Below, in pieces: positions 16,722-25,031 of a DNA stretch of 64,000 bases (position 1 is the first letter of the stretch; every line of letters begins with the position of its first letter). The stretch is from positions 62,001-126,000 of the forward strand of contig JBAZYO010000001.1 in assembly GCA_041659285.1 (NCBI GenBank), given 5' to 3'. Origin of the DNA: Vicinamibacterales bacterium (lineage in GTDB: Bacteria; Acidobacteriota; Vicinamibacteria; Vicinamibacterales; UBA2999). The position numbers were made by a program, and so were the translations under genes. The notes under the pieces were generated by a model. The model had not been told where the DNA came from and made no database searches. It saw only the letters and a program-made list of their open reading frames with translations.

Positions 16722-17096
16722 ATGCGCGAAGCGAGCATTGCCGGCGTCATCTGTCTGTCATTGGCTTTGGCTCTGCCGGCAACGGCAGCAAATCGCCAAA
16801 TCACCAAATCACCAAATCACAAGATCATCAAGGTGTCGGCTGAGCGGTTCGCTTTTACCCCCTCAGAGATCACGGTCGAGAGGGGCACCATCGTCGAGTT
16901 CCACCTGACGAGTGAAGACACCGACCACGGCTTTCGCATCATCGGCACGGAGGTGGACGTCCAGATTCCGAAGCGGCGTCGTGGTGAGACCGTGGTGCGG
17001 TACACCGCTGACCAGGCCGGCCGCTTCATCATCGAATGCTCGCGCCCGTGTGGCGCGGGCCACACCGCCATGCGCGCCACGCTGATCGTGAAATGA
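16722..17096 (+). CDS. Periplasmic CuA-type cupredoxin (COX2-like)
   Basis: A 124-residue secreted protein containing only the copper domain of cytochrome oxidase subunit II. His-69 (EDTDHGF) and the motif CSRPCGAGHTAM (Cys-106, Cys-110, His-114, Met-117) reproduce the binuclear CuA ligand set. There are no other oxidase domains. Residues about 24-37 come from a family-C AAATCACCA repeat. ATG 16722 is preferred to the upstream TTG because the signal peptide begins there. The stop overlaps the next gene (ATGA). It should carry electrons between the di-heme protein and an unknown partner. Confidence 0.83.
   Translation: MREASIAGVICLSLALALPATAANRQITKSPNHKIIKVSAERFAFTPSEITVERGTIVEFHLTSEDTDHGFRIIGTEVDVQIPKRRRGETVVRYTADQAGRFIIECSRPCGAGHTAMRATLIVK
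16789..16831 (+). repeat. Family-C AAATCACCA repeat inside the CuA gene
   Basis: AT-rich run built from AAATCACCA and AAATCACAAGATCA units, very unlike the surrounding GC-rich sequence. It is in frame and encodes QITKSPNHKIIK between signal peptide and cupredoxin fold. A longer relative lies in dnaE2 at 36701-36780. Confidence 0.75.
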
Positions 17097-18268
17097 GGGG
17101 CACCCTTGCGCTCGCTGGCGCGGCGACGTTGCTGGTGCTCACGGCACTGCGCGTGTCGGCGCAGTTCCAGGCCGTCGCCGGCGATCCGCTCCCTGCCATC
17201 ACACCGCGCGAGTTCCAGGAGTTCCGGCTCGGCCTCGAAGACTTCCGGGAGGTCGAGGAGGCCAGTGACGGTCTTGGCCCGCTCTTCAATGGCACCGGCT
17301 GCGCCGTGTGCCACAACGTGCCGTCGATTGGCGGCAGCAGCCCGATGACGGAGCTCCGCGGCGGGTTTCGCGATGCCGACGGCAAGTTCCACGTCGTCGG
17401 CGGGACCACGCTGTTTCAGATGTTTTCACTGCCAGATCATCGTTGCCAGGCAACGATTCCCGCCGAAGCCAATGTCGTGGCCAGGCGTGCCCCGATCCCG
17501 TTGTTCGGCGGCGGATTGGTCGAAGGGGTGCCGGACGAGACGCTGCTGGCGCTGGAAGACCCGTTCGACCGCGATCGCGATGGGATCAGCGGCCGGGCCG
17601 CCGTCATTGTCGACAAGGCCACTGGCCAGCGGCGCGTGGGCCGGTTCGGATGGAAGGCGCAGATCGCGACGCTGCTGACCTTCTCAGGCGACGCCTATAC
17701 CAACGAGATGGGGATCACCAACGACGTGTTTCCCGGCGAGCCGCACGGCGGCATTTCCGAGGCGAAAATGCGCGAGTGCGATCGCGTGAAGGACCCGGAA
17801 GACCGCGTGGACCCGCGCACCGGCAAGCGCGCCATCGACAACTTCGAGGCGTTCATGAAGTTCCTGGCGCCTCCACCCAGGGGAACGATCACGGAAGCAG
17901 CGCGGATCGGCGAACAGGTGTTCGCCGAGGTCGGCTGCACGTCGTGTCACGTGCCGGCGCTGACGACCGGCGCGCATGCTTCGGCGGCCCTCAATCGCAG
18001 GACGCTGGCGGCCTTCTCCGACTTCCTGCTGCACGAGCTTGGCACCGGCGACGGCATTGAGCAGGGCGCCGCTGAACCGGATGAGATCCGGACGCCCGCG
18101 CTCTGGGGGCTTCGCCTGCGGCGGCCGCTCCTACACGACGGCAGCGCCGCCACGCCGGCCGAGGCGATTCGCCGGCACGGCGGAGAAGCGTCAGGGGTGA
18201 TGGACCGCTACCGCGCGATGAGCGAGCCGATACGGCGCGCCCTGCTCGCGTTTCTCGATTCCCTGTAG
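17093..18268 (+). CDS. Di-heme c-type cytochrome, DUF1111 (di-heme oxidoreductase) family
   Basis: A 391-residue periplasmic protein with a signal peptide ending near RVSAQFQ. Two heme c sites are visible: CAVCH (Cys-70, Cys-73, His-74) and CTSCH (Cys-282, Cys-285, His-286). The family includes putative peroxidases and thiol oxidoreductases. The start ATG overlaps the CuA stop (ATGA), so translation is coupled. With a porin and a CuA protein before it, the operon looks like a compact periplasmic redox chain. The substrate is not known. Confidence 0.85.
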   Translation: MRGTLALAGAATLLVLTALRVSAQFQAVAGDPLPAITPREFQEFRLGLEDFREVEEASDGLGPLFNGTGCAVCHNVPSIGGSSPMTELRGGFRDADGKFHVVGGTTLFQMFSLPDHRCQATIPAEANVVARRAPIPLFGGGLVEGVPDETLLALEDPFDRDRDGISGRAAVIVDKATGQRRVGRFGWKAQIATLLTFSGDAYTNEMGITNDVFPGEPHGGISEAKMRECDRVKDPEDRVDPRTGKRAIDNFEAFMKFLAPPPRGTITEAARIGEQVFAEVGCTSCHVPALTTGAHASAALNRRTLAAFSDFLLHELGTGDGIEQGAAEPDEIRTPALWGLRLRRPLLHDGSAATPAEAIRRHGGEASGVMDRYRAMSEPIRRALLAFLDSL

Positions 18269-18308
18269 GGTCTGACCCCGAGCCAGAAGTGCCGAGGGGT
18301 CTGACCCT
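18267..18308. terminator. GGGTCTGACCCC inverted repeat after the di-heme gene
   Basis: AGGGTCTGACCCC at 18267-18279 and GGGGTCTGACCCT at 18296-18308 pair except at the centre, with a 16-nt loop. Each arm is itself nearly palindromic. The first arm overlaps the TAG stop. It looks like a dispersed repeat that may double as a terminator. No T-run follows. Confidence 0.45.
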
Positions 18309-18359
18309 CTCGCGGCCGCATCGACCTGCGTGTTAGCATCGCGTCGCCGAGGTGCCGTG

Positions 18360-20990
18360 ATGATCCGCTTGCTGAAATTGTCTGTGGTTGTCGTCGCTAC
18401 CATGTGCCTGGCGGGTGAAAGCCCGTTGTGGGCCCAGGCGCGTGCCGCCGCGCCGGCCGCTGCCGTCAACGTGCCATCACCGGAAGATGTGTTCGGTTTC
18501 CAGGTGGGTGCCGACTACAAGCTCGCCAGTCACGAACAGCTGGTCGAGTATTTCACCAGGCTCGACGCCGCCTCCGACCGCATTGTCGTCGAGAACATCG
18601 GCAAGAGCTCCGAAGGCCGCCCGATGATCATGGCGGTGATCTCGAGCGAGGCCAACATCAGGAACCGCGCCCGCTACCAGGAGATTGCCCGGCGGCTGGC
18701 GATCACGCGCGGCGTGGACGAGGCCCAGGCGCGGGCGCTCGCCAAGGAGGGCAAGGCCATCGTCTGGATCGATGGCGGCCTGCACGCCACCGAAGTGGCC
18801 GGCGCCCAGCACACGCCGGAGCTGGCGTGGTGGCTGGTGACGTCGGATTCGGATGAGGCGAAGCGTGTGCGGGAGAACACCATCCTGCTGCTGATGCCGT
18901 CGATGAACCCCGATGGCCTCGACATCGTCCGCGACTGGTACTACAAGAACCTCGGTACGCCCTTCGAGACGACCAGCCCGCCCGACATCTACCATCACTA
19001 CGTCGGCCACGACAACAATCGCGACTGGACCATGTTCACGCAGGTGGAGACGCAGGCGGTGGCGCGTCAGTTGTACAAGGAGTGGTTCCCGCAGATCGTT
19101 TACAACCATCACCAGTCGGGCCCGTTTCCCAGCCGCATCTGGGGACCGCCGATGAAGGATCCGGTGAATCCGAACCTGGATCCGCTGATTGTCAGCACCA
19201 TCAACCAGATCGGCGAGGCCATGCGCAAGCGCTTCGACGAGGAAGAGAAGCCCGGCTACAGCTCGCACATGCTCTACGACATCTGGTGGAACGGCAGCAT
19301 GCGCGGCGGGCCGGACTTCCACAACATGGCGGGGTTTCTCACCGAGACCTCGCTCTACCGGCTGGCGACGCCGCACTGTTATGCGCCGGAGGAGATTCCC
19401 GAGACCTTCGGCGAGCGGCACAAGAACCTGCCGGCGAAGATTCCGAGCGTGAACTACACCCGGCCGTGGCTGGGAGGGTGCTGGCCGCTGCGCAAACCGG
19501 TCGAGTACATGATCACCGCGTCGCGCGCCACCCTTGATCTCGCGGCGAAGATGAAAGAGGACTACCTCTACAACATCTGGCGCATGGGCACGCGGCAGAT
19601 CGCGAGAGGCGAGCGCGCCGAGGGCGGGCCGTTTGCGTACGTGATCGATCCGGCGGCTCAGCACGACCAGACGCGGATGGTCGAGTTCCTGCGCGCGTTC
19701 CGGATCGCCAACATCGAGGTGCGCCAGGCCGACGCGCCGTTCACGGCCGGCGGCAGGTCGTACCCCGCCGGCACCTATGTGCTCGGCCCGCAGGCCTTTC
19801 GTCCGTACGTGGTGGATCTGATCGACGAGAAGAAATTTCCGGAACGCCGCCTCTATCCCGGCGGCCCTCCCGATCCGCCGTACGACATGACCGGTTACGA
19901 ACTCAGTTACCAGATGGGTGTGACGATCGATCGCGTGAAGGAACCATTCGCCTTGCCGGCGAAGATGGTGGACGCGATTCCGGCGCCCGCCGGTGGCGTC
20001 TCGGGAACCGCAACGACGGCGTTCACGCTCTCGCCGTCGCCGAACTGGGGCGTGAAGGCCGTCAACCGCTTGCTGAAGGCAGGCGCGAAGGTCTCGTGGG
20101 CGCCCGACAACACCATCGTGGTGCAGAACGTAGCGCGCGATGTCGTGGCGAGGATGGGCGTGGAGCTTGGCGTGTGGTTCGCGGGCGTCGATGCGGTCCC
20201 GGCCGGCGCCAAAGCGATTCGCGCCCCGCGCATCGGCCTCTATCGCAGCCATCGCGCCAACATGGACGAAGGCTGGACGCGGTGGATGCTCGAGCAGTAC
20301 GAGTTCCCGTACCAGACGCTGAAGAACGCCGACATCCGGGGCGACCTGTCGCAATTTGATGTGCTGCTGTTCGCCGACGAGGCCGAGACGACGATCTTGA
20401 ACGGCGCCGCCGTGGGGACGATGCCGGCGGACTTCGTCGGTGGTATCGGCTTCGAAGGCGCGGCCAACGTCCGGCGCTTCGTCGAGCGGGGCGGCTGGCT
20501 GGTCGCCTGGGATCGCGCGGCCGACTTCGCGATTCTCACGCTCGATCTGCCCCTTCGCAACACCGTGAAGGACACGCGCTCCGACGAGTTCTTCATCCCC
20601 GGATCGCTGCTGCGGATTACGACCAAACCCGCGAATCCTCTTGCCGCTGGCATGGAAGCGAGCGCGGTGGCGATGTTCGCCGACTCGCAGGCGTTCCAGA
20701 TCGTGGCGCCCGCCGCCGAAGGCAAGATGCGGGCGGCGCGCGATGTCGACGTGTTTGCTGAGTATCCGCGGCAGAACTTCCTGGTCAGCGGCTGGGAACT
20801 GGGCGGGTCGCGTTACCTGGCCGGCCGCGTCGCTGCCGCCCGCGTCGCGGTGGGCAAGGGCCAGGCCGTGATCATGGGCTTCCGCCCGCACTGGCGCGGC
20901 CAGCCGCACAACACGTTCAAGATGCTGTTCAACCCGCTGTTTCTCTCCACTGTGGAGGGAGGCCTGCCGGTGGGAACTGCGGCGCAGTGA
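18360..20990 (+). CDS. M14 family zinc carboxypeptidase, large secreted
   Basis: An 876-residue secreted metallopeptidase. ATG 18360 follows GAGGTG with good spacing and begins the signal peptide (LKLSVVVVATMCLAG). The zinc motif is GGLHATEVAGA (HxxE), followed by the family signature MNPDGLDIVRDWYY. The third zinc ligand is probably a His of IVYNHHQSGPF, and ETSLYR is a candidate for the catalytic-Glu region. The C-terminal 350 residues form an extra domain resembling a class I glutamine-amidotransferase-like fold (RFVERGGWLVAWDRAADF, GQAVIMGFRPHWRGQPH). It is common in bacteria that degrade extracellular protein. Confidence 0.88.
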   Translation: MIRLLKLSVVVVATMCLAGESPLWAQARAAAPAAAVNVPSPEDVFGFQVGADYKLASHEQLVEYFTRLDAASDRIVVENIGKSSEGRPMIMAVISSEANIRNRARYQEIARRLAITRGVDEAQARALAKEGKAIVWIDGGLHATEVAGAQHTPELAWWLVTSDSDEAKRVRENTILLLMPSMNPDGLDIVRDWYYKNLGTPFETTSPPDIYHHYVGHDNNRDWTMFTQVETQAVARQLYKEWFPQIVYNHHQSGPFPSRIWGPPMKDPVNPNLDPLIVSTINQIGEAMRKRFDEEEKPGYSSHMLYDIWWNGSMRGGPDFHNMAGFLTETSLYRLATPHCYAPEEIPETFGERHKNLPAKIPSVNYTRPWLGGCWPLRKPVEYMITASRATLDLAAKMKEDYLYNIWRMGTRQIARGERAEGGPFAYVIDPAAQHDQTRMVEFLRAFRIANIEVRQADAPFTAGGRSYPAGTYVLGPQAFRPYVVDLIDEKKFPERRLYPGGPPDPPYDMTGYELSYQMGVTIDRVKEPFALPAKMVDAIPAPAGGVSGTATTAFTLSPSPNWGVKAVNRLLKAGAKVSWAPDNTIVVQNVARDVVARMGVELGVWFAGVDAVPAGAKAIRAPRIGLYRSHRANMDEGWTRWMLEQYEFPYQTLKNADIRGDLSQFDVLLFADEAETTILNGAAVGTMPADFVGGIGFEGAANVRRFVERGGWLVAWDRAADFAILTLDLPLRNTVKDTRSDEFFIPGSLLRITTKPANPLAAGMEASAVAMFADSQAFQIVAPAAEGKMRAARDVDVFAEYPRQNFLVSGWELGGSRYLAGRVAAARVAVGKGQAVIMGFRPHWRGQPHNTFKMLFNPLFLSTVEGGLPVGTAAQ

Positions 20991-21015
20991 TCCTCCAACA
21001 ATGAGGAGACGAACG

Positions 21016-21057
21016 ATGTCTGCGCCGGACCGTGTCGCGAAGGGCGGAAGAGCGTGA
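21016..21057 (+). CDS. 13-residue leader ORF coupled to the next gene
   Basis: ATG 21016 follows a strong AGGAGA ribosome site and encodes MSAPDRVAKGGRA. Its TGA stop overlaps the GTG start at 21054 (GTGA). The downstream gene's own GTG has only GGCGGAAG near it, so this short ORF probably delivers ribosomes to it. Confidence 0.45.
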   Translation: MSAPDRVAKGGRA

Positions 21058-21584
21058 CCGACGTCCCGTCCTGTGGCTGCGTGTGTCACGTCGACCCCGA
21101 CTCACCGGGCTGCCCCGAGTGTTACCAGAGCCACGAGCCCGAGCCCGATACCGAGGTCGAGGCCGCCAAGCGGCAATCGCCGCTCGAAGAGTTGCGCGCG
21201 ATGCCGCGGCCGCAGAAACTGATTCTCGCCGCCAAGGCCGATCGCGCGACGCGCGTCTTGCTGATTCGCGATGTCGACCCGCAGGTGTTGTTTTACGTGT
21301 GCAAGAACCCGAGGATCACGCTGGATGAAATCCTCGAGATCACCAAGCTCGGTACCCTGAGCGGTCCGGTCGCCGACCTGATTGCGACCTCAGCTCAGTG
21401 GGTGCAGAGCGAGCAGGTGCGGCTCAACCTCGTGCAAAACCCCAGGACGCCCACGCCCACGGCGCTCAAGCTGATTTGCGGACTCAACATCCGGCATCTC
21501 CAGACGATGGCCAAGAGCTGGACCATCAAGCCGCAGATCAAGCAGGCGGCGCTCAAGCTCGTGATCGAGCGCGGCGGCCGCTAG
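21054..21584 (+). CDS. Helical-repeat protein with Cys-rich N-terminus, function unknown
   Basis: A 176-residue cytoplasmic protein. The first 25 residues carry five Cys and a His (CGCVCHVDPDSPGCPECY), a possible zinc or iron-sulfur site. The rest consists of short helical pairs with the pattern VLFYVCKNPRITLDEILEI and RLNLVQNPRTPTPTALKLI, which resemble leucine-rich-variant or HEAT-like repeats. A Cys cluster followed by such repeats is the architecture of leucine-rich-variant proteins. No enzymatic motif is seen. The GTG start is tied to the coupled leader ORF. Confidence 0.65.
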   Translation: MTDVPSCGCVCHVDPDSPGCPECYQSHEPEPDTEVEAAKRQSPLEELRAMPRPQKLILAAKADRATRVLLIRDVDPQVLFYVCKNPRITLDEILEITKLGTLSGPVADLIATSAQWVQSEQVRLNLVQNPRTPTPTALKLICGLNIRHLQTMAKSWTIKPQIKQAALKLVIERGGR

Positions 21585-21593
21585 CTCCTGATT

Positions 21594-21622
21594 CTTGCCG
21601 GGAGGGCACTTCTCGTCGGGAT
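21594..21622 (-). repeat. Family-A repeat, intergenic copy
   Basis: CCGGGAGGGCACTTCTCGTC is the reverse complement of a family-A unit (CCTCCCGACAAGAGGTGCC type). It sits just after the stop at 21584. Confidence 0.55.
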
Positions 21623-21741
21623 GGTGCGTCGCGTCGGACTGGTGTCCCCGAGGGGATTCAACCAGATGGACAGGGTTGGCGGACGCTTGCGCCGGGCGGC
21701 CTAATCGACCGGGATTCGCCTCAGTGGGCCCCCGACCTCCT

Positions 21742-22250
21742 ATAGTCACGCCGCTGACCCCCGGCACCCGGCTCGGCCCGTACGAAGTCCTGTCGCTCCT
21801 GGGCGCCGGTGGCATGGGCGAGGTCTATCGGGCCAAGGACTCGAAGCTGAAACGCGATGTCGCCCTCAAGGTCTTGCCCGTCGACGTGGCGAAGCAAATC
21901 GCGGAGGCGCTCGAAGCCGCCCACGACCATGGCATCATCCATCGCGACTTGAAGCCGGCGAACATCAAGCTGCGGCCGGATGGCACCGTGAAGGTGCTCG
22001 ACTTTGGTCTGGCCAAGGCGCTGGCGCCATCCTCGGCACGGCGGCCTACATGAGTCCTGAACAGGCGCGCGGAAGTGCTGTGGACAAACGCGCTGACATC
22101 TGGGCGTTCGGCTGTGTGCTCTATGAGATGCTCTCCGGCGCCCGCGCCTTCGGTGGCGATCATGCGGCCGACACCAGGATCCCAGGTCGCGTCTTCGTGA
22201 CATCGGAGATGCGCGAATTGAGATCGGCGAGGCGGTCAGCGCCGCAACAC
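21742..22250 (+). pseudogene. Decayed serine/threonine protein kinase
   Basis: Kinase pieces appear in order but in all three frames. The first frame has the glycine loop LGAGGMGEVYRAKD, VALKVLP, then directly AKQIAEALEAAHDHG, HRDLKPAN and DFGLAKAL. About 90 residues of the N-lobe and hinge are missing after VALKVLP. From 22026 a second frame gives ILGTAAYMSPEQARG and DIWAFGCVLYEMLSG. From about 22190 a third frame gives RLRDIGDARIEIGEA, the usual end of kinase domains fused to beta-propellers. At least three deletions are needed. A TATAGT hexamer at 21741 is the old promoter. No intact product is possible. Confidence 0.85.
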
Positions 22251-22432
22251 CCGACGATGCGGCGACCCCGACACCTTGGATGCTCCGCGCACAGGACGGC
22301 CGCGGCTTTCTTTGCCCGAGACGGCCAAGTACCGCTCCAGTTGCTGCTACGACGCCTCGTCGACGTCGCCGAAAGCTAGACTCTCTCCATTGGTGCCACC
22401 GCTCGCATCTGCCGTACCAGGGAATGCTCGAC

Positions 22433-22461
22433 TTGACACAATCGTGCCCCCCAGCTACCCT
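22433..22461 (+). promoter_or_regulatory. Sigma-70-type promoter of the subtilase gene
   Basis: TTGACA at 22433-22438 and TACCCT at 22456-22461 are 17 bp apart. The ATG follows 28 nt after the -10 box. Confidence 0.6.
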
Positions 22462-22489
22462 TGAAAGACCTCCGGTCAGAGTTCCATTC

Positions 22490-24160
22490 ATGACGATTCG
22501 GCCGTGGCGGCCGCTACGCCGCCTCGCTGTACTGCTGCTGGCTTTAACGGCCGCGGTGTCTTCCGACCTGTCGGGACAGGGCCGGCGCGCTCGCGCGTCG
22601 GTCATGGTCGACGGCCGCGAGGCCGTTGACGGCGAAGTACTCGTCCGCTTTCGCAGCGCCGCTGCCGCGTTCGAACAATCCCGCGCCGCCGAGGAGGTCG
22701 AGGCCGATGAAGTCGAGCCGGTCGGCCGCCGCGGCACGCGCCGCATGCGCGCCCGGCGCCTGGGCACGCACGAACTACTCGCTCGGCTCCGAGCCAATCC
22801 GGACGTCGAGTTCGTCGAGCCGAACTACATCATCCGACTGGTGGCGGCGCCGAACGATCCTTCCTTTGGCGATCTCTGGGGACTGTTCAACTTCGGGCAG
22901 AACTACGGAGGCGTCGGCATTGCCGGAGCCGACATCGACGCGACGCTTGCCTGGGACGTTACTACCGGCACGCGCGCCAACGTCGTCGGCATCGTCGACA
23001 CCGGCATCGATTACAACCATCCGGACCTTGCGGCGAACATCTGGACGGCTCCCTCGGCGTTTTCCGTCACCATCGGTGGTGTTGTGATCAACTGTGCGGC
23101 CGGAACGCATGGCTTCAACGCGATCGCCAACACGTGCGATCCGATGGACGACAATAACCACGGCACGCACGTGGCCGGCACCATTGGCGCCGTCGGCAAC
23201 AACGGCGTGGGCGTGGCCGGGGTGAACTGGACGGCCAGCATGATGGGGCTGAAGTTCCTGAGCGCCAGTGGCAGCGGCACCACGGCGAATGCCATCAAGG
23301 CCATCGAGTTTGCGGTGCAGGCCAAGGCGGTTCTCGGTACCGCCGCGGCCAACCTTCGCGTCCTTTCGAACAGTTGGGGCGGCGGCGGCTATTCGCAATC
23401 GCTCCTCGACGAAATCAATCGCGCCAACACGTACGACATGTTGTTTGTGGCGGCAGCCGGTAATTCCGGTTTGAACGCCGACGTGTCGCCGGTCTATCCC
23501 GCCGCGTATTCGGCGCCGAACATCATCTCGGTGGCGGCCACCGATAACCGCGACCAGCGCGCGTGGTTCTCGAACTACGGCGCGGCGACGGTGCACTTGG
23601 GGGCCCCCGGCGTCGCCGTGTTGTCGACGACTCGCAACAACAGCTACTCGTCGTTCAGCGGGACGTCGATGGCGACACCGCACGTGGCCGGCGCGGCTGC
23701 ACTGCTTCTCGCGGCGTGCCCCATGACGACGGCGGCGCTCAAGGCGACGGTGCTCAACACGGTCGATCCGATCGCCGCAATGTCGGGTATCAGCATCACC
23801 GGCGGACGCCTGAATATCGATGCGGCGGTTCGGGCCTGCACGCCGCCGCCCCAACTGACGGTGAACGGGCAAGCCGGCCCCGTGACGGTGGCCGCTGGAT
23901 CGACGATTACGGTGGGCGTGAGCAACGGACCGGGCAACCGCGCCGATTTCGTGATGCTCGTGCCGGCCGGCTCGGTGGCCGAATACTGGTCGGGCAACTA
24001 CCAGTACTTGAGCGGCAGTACGACTCGGCCAGCGACAGGGCTCACGACCGCCACGCTGACATTTACCGCGCCCGCGGCCGGCGCTTTCGAGTTCCGGTTT
24101 TTTAGAGACGACAGGTGGGCGCGCCTCGCCACCAGTCGTGTCGTGACGGTCGCGCCGTAG
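22490..24160 (+). CDS. Secreted subtilisin-like serine protease (S8)
   Basis: A 556-residue secreted protease. The start is ATG 22490 and the signal peptide runs LRRLAVLLLALTAAVSS. An inhibitor-like propeptide follows (GEVLVRFRSAAAAFEQSR through PDVEFVEPNYIIRLVA). The catalytic triad is Asp-170 (GIVDTGIDYNHPDL), His-224 (NNHGTHVAGTIGA) and Ser-393 (SGTSMATPHVAGAAA), with oxyanion Asn in AAAGNSG. A small beta domain of about 110 residues ends the protein. It is probably for nutrient protein degradation. It has its own promoter and lies next to a kinase remnant. Confidence 0.93.
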   Translation: MTIRPWRPLRRLAVLLLALTAAVSSDLSGQGRRARASVMVDGREAVDGEVLVRFRSAAAAFEQSRAAEEVEADEVEPVGRRGTRRMRARRLGTHELLARLRANPDVEFVEPNYIIRLVAAPNDPSFGDLWGLFNFGQNYGGVGIAGADIDATLAWDVTTGTRANVVGIVDTGIDYNHPDLAANIWTAPSAFSVTIGGVVINCAAGTHGFNAIANTCDPMDDNNHGTHVAGTIGAVGNNGVGVAGVNWTASMMGLKFLSASGSGTTANAIKAIEFAVQAKAVLGTAAANLRVLSNSWGGGGYSQSLLDEINRANTYDMLFVAAAGNSGLNADVSPVYPAAYSAPNIISVAATDNRDQRAWFSNYGAATVHLGAPGVAVLSTTRNNSYSSFSGTSMATPHVAGAAALLLAACPMTTAALKATVLNTVDPIAAMSGISITGGRLNIDAAVRACTPPPQLTVNGQAGPVTVAAGSTITVGVSNGPGNRADFVMLVPAGSVAEYWSGNYQYLSGSTTRPATGLTTATLTFTAPAAGAFEFRFFRDDRWARLATSRVVTVAP

Positions 24161-24422
24161 CTGCCCGCCTCAATGAGGCAACCCGTTGATGAGGGACGGT
24201 ACCATTGTTCTGACCTACCGAGGACACGGGGTAACGCTCCATACACAGACATGGCGTGTCTATCTTTTCGTTGCTCGATTAAGGTGAACGACCATGTCTG
24301 GCTCGTCACCTTCATGCATTGATCTCGGATACTTCGAGATGAGACCTGCCGACTCGAACCGATCGATAATCCTTCGGCCCGAAACTGTTACCCATGTCTC
24401 CGGAATGAACCCTACAAACTAA

Positions 24423-24460
24423 GGCGTCCCCGAGGGAATTCGAACCCGTGTTTCTGCGAC
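24423..24460 (-). other. Degenerate tRNA 3'-end fragment
   Basis: Read on the minus strand it gives CGCAGAAACACGGG, the T-loop TTCGAAT, and an acceptor end GGGGACGCC, like the 3' half of a GTCCCC-type tRNA such as tRNA-Glu. The T-stem 3' strand is mutated, CCA is incomplete, and no matching 5' half is found within 90 bp upstream. Such 3' fragments mark integrase attachment sites. Confidence 0.45.
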
Positions 24461-24464
24461 GTTC

Positions 24465-24530
24465 CAACTCCCGACAAGAGTCATCCTCCCGTCAAGGAGT
24501 GCCGTCCCGACAAGAGGCGCCTTCCCGGCA
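24465..24530 (+). repeat. Family-A repeats, intergenic cluster
   Basis: Three imperfect units: CTCCCGACAAGAG, CCTCCCGTCAAGGAGTGCC, and GTCCCGACAAGAGGCGCC. They match the units inside imuA and imuB. Confidence 0.65.
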
Positions 24531-24563
24531 CGCCCCGCTGCACGCCCACACGAGCGGGGCCGA

Positions 24564-24932
24564 TTAGAAGCCTTCAACCAGCACGAACTGCGCCGTCGCG
24601 GCCCCGGCGCGGATCTTCCTGGCGGCCACGTAGTCTGGCGAGTTGTAGAACTCCTGCGCGCGTTCGAAGCTCGGGAACTCGATAATCACAACGCGGCCTT
24701 TCGCCGCTGGGCCTTCGAGCGTCGCCATGCGACCACCGCGCGCGACGAAGCGCCCACCGGCCTTCTCGATCAGCCCTGGCGTCAGCTTCGTGTACTCCGC
24801 GTACTGCTGCGGATTGGTGACATCCACCTGGGCGATGATGTAACCCTTCTTGGCGGTTCCCTGGAAAGCGGCTGCGCTGGCGAAAGCCACGATGGCGAAC
24901 ACGACGGCAAGTGCGAACTTCATCTTCATCAC
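24564..24932 (-). CDS. Secreted DUF1330 family protein
   Basis: A 122-residue protein made of a signal peptide (KFALAVVFAIVAFASAAA) and one ferredoxin-like alpha/beta domain of the DUF1330 type. Family features are KKGYIIAQVDVTNPQQYAEY at the start, GGRFVARGG in the middle, and RVVIIEFPSFERAQEFYNS near the end. Members are usually cytoplasmic; the export signal here is a variation. The role is unknown. It is upstream of nothing in its own operon and separated from the MFS gene by family-A repeats. Confidence 0.82.
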   Translation of the reverse strand: MMKMKFALAVVFAIVAFASAAAFQGTAKKGYIIAQVDVTNPQQYAEYTKLTPGLIEKAGGRFVARGGRMATLEGPAAKGRVVIIEFPSFERAQEFYNSPDYVAARKIRAGAATAQFVLVEGF

Positions 24933-24982
24933 AATCCTCCTGAGCTCGGGGTTCGTCCTGCTCCGTGTATCGCCCCTGATTC

Positions 24983-25022
24983 GACAAGGACTGCCCTCCC
25001 GACACGGGATGCCCTCCCGTCA
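24983..25022 (+). repeat. Family-A repeats between DUF1330 and MFS genes
   Basis: Two units, CTGCCCTCCCGACACGGGAT and GCCCTCCCGTCAGCG, lie directly after the MFS stop codon side. Confidence 0.6.
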
Positions 25023-25031
25023 GCGAAGCCG

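Larger units (their letters stand above)
24161..24563. other. 403-bp gene-free stretch with IS-end-like sequence
   Basis: No coding region can be supported here. AACTGTTACCCATGTCTCC at 24384-24402 resembles the ends often seen next to IS481/IS21-type elements, but no transposase is present. The right part holds a tRNA 3' fragment and family-A repeats, listed separately. I read the whole stretch as debris of past insertions. Confidence 0.4.

Noticed and set aside
24423..24460. Complete tRNA gene
   Set aside because: No 5' acceptor strand or anticodon arm is found; only the 3' end is present and it is mutated.
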